Both the position numbers and the translations under genes were made by a program. DNA of 17,141 nucleotides, taken from assembly GCA_026770585.1 (NCBI GenBank), contig MU647382.1, forward strand, positions 80,417-97,557, given 5' to 3'. Positions 8,326 to 15,900 of the stretch are shown one piece after another. The DNA comes from Baffinella frigidus (taxonomy: Eukaryota; Cryptophyceae; Cryptomonadales; Baffinellaceae). Every line of letters starts with the position of its first letter. Position 1 is the first letter of the stretch. The notes under the pieces were generated by a model. That model did no database searches. It had not been told where the DNA came from and saw nothing but the letters and a program-made list of their open reading frames with translations.

Positions 8326-11300
8326 CCACACTCCCAAGATTTTTCACGAAGGCAAGGCAACGGTCTCGACATCACCAACGAGGATCAAGGCAGCGTACGT
8401 ACATATATGTGTACATATACGTATAGTAGAGACCATACATATATGTGTACATATACGTATAGTAGAGACCATACATATATGTGCATGGCCCATAGAAGAT
8501 GGTCGGGACAGTGGTCGTGTCCAGTGGTCGTGTAGTGGTCGTGTCCCGACGGAGGACGCCCGAGTGGTCGTGTCCCGAGTGGTCGTGTCCCGGACAGTGG
8601 TCGTGTCCCGGACAGTGGTCGTGTCCCGGACAGTGGTCGTGTCCCGGGCGTCCTCCCCAGCGCGACGGTACACACTCACCCTGAACCCTGAACCCGAAAC
8701 TCGAAACCCGAAACCCGATGCCCGATACCGACAGTACGCCCTCGCGCTGAGCCCTCACCCGAAACCCGAGACTCGAAACCTGAAACCCGAAACCCGAGAC
8801 TCGAAACCTGAAACCCGAAACCCGATACCGACAGTACTCCCTCACCCTGTACCCCAAAACCTACACTGGCGGGTACCCCTCACTCTGAACCCTAAACCCT
8901 AAACTGAGGGTGTGCTGGTACACCCTCACCCTGAACCCTAAACCCTCAACTTCTAAACACGACACCCTTGGAGTTCACCCGACACAATGAACCCTACACG
9001 CGGCACCGTGAACCCCAAACCCCAAACCCCAAACCCCAAACCCCAAACCCCAAACCCCAAACCCTAATCCCTAATACTTAAACTCTAGACCCTGAACCCT
9101 ACCCCGAAGCCCAAACCCCGAAACGCTAAACCCCAAGCCCCAGACCCTAAGCTCCAAACCCTAAGCCCTAAACCCTAAGCCCTCAACCCCATAGGTGATG
9201 GTGGTGACGGTGACGGCGACGACGACGAGCGGGAAGGAGCTTCCCGCGGCCCAGCTCGAGAAGGTCTGCCATCTAACCCTCATCCCTCAACCTCCTACAC
9301 TCGGGGGTTAATAAACCCTAAAATAGGGTTAATAAACTCTTAACTAGGGTTCAGGGTTACACCTAGTTTAGGGTTACATAAATCCTAAGCTAGGGTTGAG
9401 CGTTCCATGAACCCTAAACTAGGGTCTATGCACCTAAACCCTAAACTAGGGTGTAGGATTTATGATGCTAGGGTGTAGGGTTTATGAACTAGGGTGCAGG
9501 GGTTATGATGCCGCGAGTCAGAAGGGGGTTGGTGATGGTGGTGACGGTGACGGCGACGACGATGGTGGTGATGGTGGTGACGGTGACGGCGACACTTAAA
9601 CCTAGACGACGAGTGGGAAGGAGCTTTCCTCAACTAGGGTTTAGGGTTATGGGCCTCAACTAGGGAAGGAGCTCCCCGCGGCACAGCTCGAGAAGGCCTC
9701 TCACACCTAAACCCTGCACCTAAACCCTGACCCTAAACCCTGCACCTAAACCCTGCACCTAAACCCTGCACCTAAACCCTGACCCTAAACCCTTAACCCA
9801 AAACCCAAAACCCAAAACCCAAAACCCAAACCCCTAAACCCTAAACCCTAAACCCAAAACTTTGGTTTAAACGCTAAACTAGGATTTAGGGCTGAACCCC
9901 TAAACCCTAAACTAGGGTCTAGGGTTTAGTGTTTACGTTTAGGGAAGGAGTTCCCCGGGGCACAGCTCGAGAAGGTCTCGACCCTTAACCTAACCCCTAA
10001 AACCAAGCCTAAACTCGGGGTTTAGGAAACCCTAAACGGGGGGTTTAGGAAACCCTAAACTACGTTTCAGGGTTTAGTTTAGGGTTTAGGGTGCATGAAC
10101 CTGAACTTTGAAAATCTGAACCCTGAACTAGGATCTCGGGTTTCTAAACCCCAATCTAGGGTCTAGGGGGTTGGCGTTGCGGAAAGGTGGTGGCGGTGAC
10201 CGTGACGGCGACGAGCGGGAAAGAGCTCCCCAGCTCGAAAAAAGGCCTCACAGACCTAAACCCTAGGCCCAAAACAAGAAACTGAACCCGAAACTGGGGT
10301 TTGTGTTTTATGAACCTGACTTGGGGAAGGTGTTCCCCTCAGCTTCAGAAGGTCTGGTTCTTGACCCTAACCCGTCAACCCTGGCCCTTGACCCTAAACC
10401 GTCAACCCTGGCCCTTAACCCTAACCCGTCAACCCTGGCCCTTAACCCTAACCCGTCCCTAACCCTGGCCCTTAACCCTAACCCGTCCCTAACCCGTGGC
10501 CCTTAACCCTAACCCGTCAACCCTTAACCCTAACCCGCGGCACCTAAACCTAGACCCCAAACCTAAACCCTAAACTAGGGTTTAGGGTTTATACATACCA
10601 TAAACTAGGGTTTAGGGTTGACGAACCTACACCCTAAAAGTCTCAACCCTGAACCCTAGTTTAGGGTTTATGAACCCCTAAACCCTCACTACCTAAACCC
10701 TATACCAGGGTCTACGGTTCAGGGTTGACGTTTAGGTGCCGCGAGTCAGTTTGTTTCTCGATTCGCCACTCTCCGATTTTGAACCAGGCTCGCCGATTTT
10801 CGGCGAGCCCTTGAGCTAATAGCATATCGGCGACCGCGCACGCTAAATCTGGCTGCACTCCCTACTCCGGGAAAAGGGGTTGATCTTGGTGGTCAACCAG
10901 ACCTTTTTTTCTTGGATGTTGTTTTAGTCAACCAGGCCTCTTTTTCTTGGATGTTGTCCCTCATGTTACGGCAGCGGGGAACCACATGACAAAACACCCC
11001 TCCACATCCTCAACTCTAAACCCGAAACCGTGGACCCGACACCCTACACCGTGGACCCGAAACTCCAAACCTCAAACCCCATCCTAGACCCCAAACCTCA
11101 AACCCGAAACCATTAACCTTGAAACCACAAACCTTAAATCATAAACCTTCAACCCTGTGATGCCAGGTGATCACAGCGTGTAACCAGACGCTAGAGCTGG
11201 AAACGACGCGCCTGGACATCCTGGACTACATCGAATCTCGCATGAACATCCTGGCGCCCAACCTCACCGCGGTGGTGACGTCCAAGGTGCGTCCGTTGAA

Positions 11301-12930
11301 TCGCTAGTCGCGTCCATTTGCTACCGCGAAAATGGTAGTCGCGTCCAAGATGCGTCCGTTTAAACACTGGTCTTGTCTGGGGTGCTACCGCGAAACGACG
11401 CGCCTGGACATCCTGGACTACATCGAATCTCGCATGAACATCCTGGCGCCCAACCTCACCGCGGTGGTCTCGTCCAAGGTACGTCTGCCTAAACGCTAGT
11501 CGCGTCCAGCGTGCGTCCGTCTAATCGCTAGTCTCGTCCGAGGTGCTACCGTGAAACACCTAGTCGTGCCAGGATGCGTCCGTTTAATCGCTAGTCGTGT
11601 CCAAGGTGGTACCGCGAAACATCCAGTCTCGTCCATCCTGGACTACATCGAGTCTCGCATAAACGTCCTCGCGCAGCGGTGAGGTTTTTCTCGAGCATGT
11701 GAGGATTTTCCTCAAGGCGATTCTCCGGATTCCCCCCAAGTTTTGAAATAGCATCACGCCACAAGTCCATAACCCGCCGTCACAACAACGTGGAGTTTGT
11801 ACCACGAAACACTTTTAACGCGAAACGTTGCGTTCTATAATTTCCACGTGTGCCCCGGCGTGGTTGTCTCGTCCAAGGTCAGACGCGCTGCGAGCAAGGC
11901 GTTTTATAATAACCTGAACCCGAACCCCGGAATGGTACAGGTGGCACTTAGTGCCCGCCTATGTTGGCCATGGCAGGGGGGGGGGCTCCAGGAGCTGTCA
12001 TCCGCGCCTGGACATCCTAGACTACAACTTTGGTACTAACTTAGTGTGCGGGGCGACTCAATTTAAACCGCCTTTTATGCTATCTTAAGGGTGGTGGCTC
12101 TCTTATTTTGCTAGATTAGCTTCGACACAGCTTTAATATATACGAAAACCCATCCCAAGATAGCAAAAACACGGTTTAAATTGAGTCGTCCCGCTCATGA
12201 AACTGTCAACTTTTGCAGGTGGCCGCGCAGATGATGGCGATGGCAGGGGGGCTGCAGGAGCTGTCGCGGATGCCCGCGTGCAACGTCCAGATGATGGGCG
12301 CGCGCCGCAAGGTCAGATTTCCGCTCCAAAGTTGCCAAAGTTGACGGATTTGTACCATATACCCAGCATGTCAACTTATGAATCGTCGGTCAACCCGAGT
12401 GAGGCAACGCCCAGATGATGGGTGCCCGCCGCAAGGTTCATTCCCTAAATTCCCTGAACCATGAACCCTGAATCCCCTAAACCATAAACCCACCAAACTC
12501 GAAACCCTAGATTTGTTAAACCCTACATTCCCTCAACCATAAACCCGCCCAGCCCGGTGATTCAGCGTTTCGGGTTTGGGGGGTTGGGGTTTGAGGTGTT
12601 AGGTGTAGGGTTGCGCTTGGCAGTGGGGCGGCAGGAGCTGTCGCGGATGCCCGCGTGCAACGTCCAGATGATGGGCGTGCGCCGCAAGGTCACCTATCCA
12701 CACAGCGGACTTCGAAGGGATTTTGAATAACCCCTAAGCGATGAGACCTAGGACCCTACGGTAGGAAACCCGTAGGGTCATAGGGGGGTTCCTATGGATA
12801 AGGTAACCGCGTGCAACGTCCAGATGATGGGTGCGCGCCGCACGGTCGGACAGACAGACAGACAGAGATGGAGAGATGGAGAGATGGAGAGATGGAGACA
12901 GAGCGACAGAGCGACAGAGAGAGAGACAGA

Positions 12931-12971
<41 letters not shown>

Positions 12972-15900
12972 CTCCAGATGATGGGTGCGCAAGGTCAGTC
13001 AGCGTTTCGCGTTGCGGGGTAAGGGTCTAGGGAGATCATTGCACGAAAACCCGCCGGAGGAACCCACACGGTGGGCTTCGAGGGTTTCGGGACCCCTGGA
13101 TTTAGCGGCAACGTCACCAAATTTACCTTAGAGAATCCTTTTAAGTTAACTACTCACAGTATAAGTTGACTTTTGATGAAAGGTCCGTAGTCCACTGTGT
13201 GGCTTGGGGAACCAGTCGCGAAAGGACCTTTGCGGTCGCTTTGGAAACCTTGCTTTGTCCCACATGAGGCTACCTATGCGAACAGAATAAATGTCAATTG
13301 TAAACGTGTGTAGTAATTTTCAGATGAAAAGCAGCGACTTTACACAGGTCCCGCCGCGGAGGCGCGCGACACGTGACCATTTCCCCACAAAACTTTAAAA
13401 GTCCTTTTTATTCTGTTTGCATGGGTAGCCTCGTGTGGTTTGCGGTCGCGTTGGAAACCTTGCTTTGTCCGGGTCCCATACGCACTAGTGACCTCCCCCC
13501 CGTCCCCCCCTCCCATACACAAGTAACCTCCCCTCCCCCTCTTCCTCGCCAACAGACGCAGAACGGGATGTCGACAGCGGTTCTAAGCATCCCTCTGGGT
13601 GTCCTATTTTTGCTTTACATATTCTCGCAACTCTCGCGTTCTCCTCCGCCAACAGACGCAGAATGTCGACAGCGGCGCTAACAACCCCCTCTCCCTGGCG
13701 CGAATTGTATGACCTACGGGTCGCCCTACGGTAGGAAGTGGCTAGTAACTTTTTGTACCGGCTTGATCCACACCCTCACAACGCCAGGGTCTCTGTCTCC
13801 TCTCCCATAACCTCCTCCTCCCTCGCCCTCCGCCAACAGACGCAGAACGGGGTGTCGACAGCGGTTCTAAGCATCCCTCTGGGTGTCGTCTTTTTGCTTT
13901 ACACACTATGACAACGAACTCTTGCTCCCTCTGCACACAGACGCAGAACGGGACGTCGACAGCGGCAGCTAACAACCCCTCCTCCCTGGCGTGATCCACA
14001 GGGTCTCTGTCTCCTCTCCCATAACCTCCTCCTCCCTCGCCCTCCGCCAACAGACGCAGAACGGGATGTCGACAGCGGCGCTGGGCGTGCGCGGCGGCGT
14101 CGTCAACCAGTGCCCCATCGTCACTCAGGCACGTCCCCCTTCATAACTCGCGTCCATCCACGAACGAACCTGAAACCCACACCCGACACCCAAATCCCGA
14201 CACGTGAAACCGCAAAGCCGACACGCATCCACGTACGACGGTTGTCCACCAGTGCCCTATCGTCACCCAGGCGCGTCTCCACCCACGAATCCACGAATCC
14301 ACAAACAAGTGTTGTGTTGACTGTGTTATGTTGTGGTGACTAACCACGTGCGTGGTCAACCAGTGCCCCATTGTCACCCAGGCGCGCGCCTCCACCCACG
14401 AATCCACGAACGATGGTTGTGTTGACTAATCACTGTGCTGTGCTGTGTCGCCTCAGGCGCGTGCCCCAAAGCCCCGAAACCCGAGGGGGTTTGATCTAAT
14501 GCGGAAACGGTTTTAATTTAAAACCATTGGATTCAATGAAAATTACTACACGAATGCTTTAATATTACTAGTAAAACTCATTGTGTGTAGTAAATTTCAT
14601 TGCCAGAAATTTTTAAATTAAAACCGTTTCCCTATGAGATCACCGTGCAGCCTGAACCACCCCCGGCCCTCTCCTCTCAACAAAAACTAACACTTACCCC
14701 TCAGCCAGTGCCCGCAACACTACCGCAAGAAAGCCGTGAAGCTGGAGTCGGCGAAGTGCTTACTGGCGGCGCGCTGCGACACTAACTCCCAACCCCTCAC
14801 ACATCCCCCCTATCCCCTCTATCCCCCAGCCCCCCAACCCCCAACCCCTAAACCCTAGAAAATAGAAAATGTAAAACACAACCTGACCTCTGCTCTCCTC
14901 GCGCAGTGCAAGACTGCCGCACGAAAGCGGTCAAACTGTTCTTGACAAAGTGCACGCTGGTCGCGCGCTGCAACCCTGGACTCTACCCCCTCACACATCG
15001 ACCATAACCCCCCAAACCCCAGACCCTAGCTAGATCCTAAATCCCAAACCCTATATACCCCCTAATACCTCAACCCTGAAAAAAACTAACCCTGGCTCCC
15101 CTCGCGCAGTGCCCGCAAGACTACCGCAATAAAGCCGTGAAGTTGGTATAGTGCACGATGGCCACGCGGTGCAACCCTGGACTTTAACCCCGAACCTCTA
15201 ACAAAAACAGTGTCCGCAAGACTACCGCAAGAAAGCCGTGAAGCTGGTGTCCGCGAAGTGCACGCTGGCGGCGCGGTGCGACGCGGCGAACGAGAGCCCG
15301 TTCGGGGATGTGGGCATGCGCTTCAAGGAGGCCATCGAAGACAGGTACCCGAACCCGGATACCTTTGAACAAGGGGAGGGTTGGTACCCGAAATTTGATA
15401 CCCGAAACCCGAAATCTGATACCCGAAACCCGAAATCTGATACCCGAAACCCGAAATCTGATACCCGAAACCCGAAATCTGATACCCGAAACCCGAAATC
15501 TGATACCCGAAACCCGAGACCCGAACGGGAGCCCGTTCGGGGATGTGGGCATGCGCTTCAAGGAGGCCATCGAAGACAGGTACCCGAACCCGGATACCTT
15601 TGAACAAGGGGAGGGTTGGTACCCGAAATCTGATACCCGAAACCCGAAATCTGATACCCGAAACCCGAAATCTGATACCCGAGACCCGAACGAGAGGCCG
15701 TTCGGGGATGTGGGCATGCGCTTCAAGGAAGCCATCGAAGACAGGTTATATACATAGAACCTCCACCCGAAAGCAGATACCCGAAACCCGGAACCCGGAA
15801 CCCGAAACCCGGAACCCGACATCTGATACCCGAAATCTGATACCCGAAACGCGAGACGTTGCGAACGAGAGCCCGTTCGGGGATGTGGGCATGCGCTTCA

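Larger units (their letters stand above)
8139..8667 (+). pseudogene. Downstream partial copies of exon 5
   Basis: Donor-bearing 3' pieces lie at 8139-8157 (CGTCCTCCCACGCGCGACG|GT) and 8646-8667 (GGCGTCCTCCCCAGCGCGAC G|GT). A 5'/middle piece lies at 8356-8380 (GGCAACGGTCTCGACATCAC). The last is the one clear exception to the rule that downstream copies are 3' pieces. Confidence 0.8.

Noticed and set aside
8285-8902. 205-codon open frame in intron 5
   Set aside because: It runs through (AT)n, the 36-bp and 18-bp tandem repeats and CCCGAAA heptamers; openness comes from repeat periods divisible by 3.
13031-13200. Possible gene or element between the exon 8 copies and the foldback
   Set aside because: Only weak complementary words (CGAAAACCC / GGGTTTCGG); no clear boundaries or reading frame.
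15389-15523. CRISPR-like array
   Set aside because: Unit is 21 bp with no unique spacers, and the context is a eukaryotic intron.
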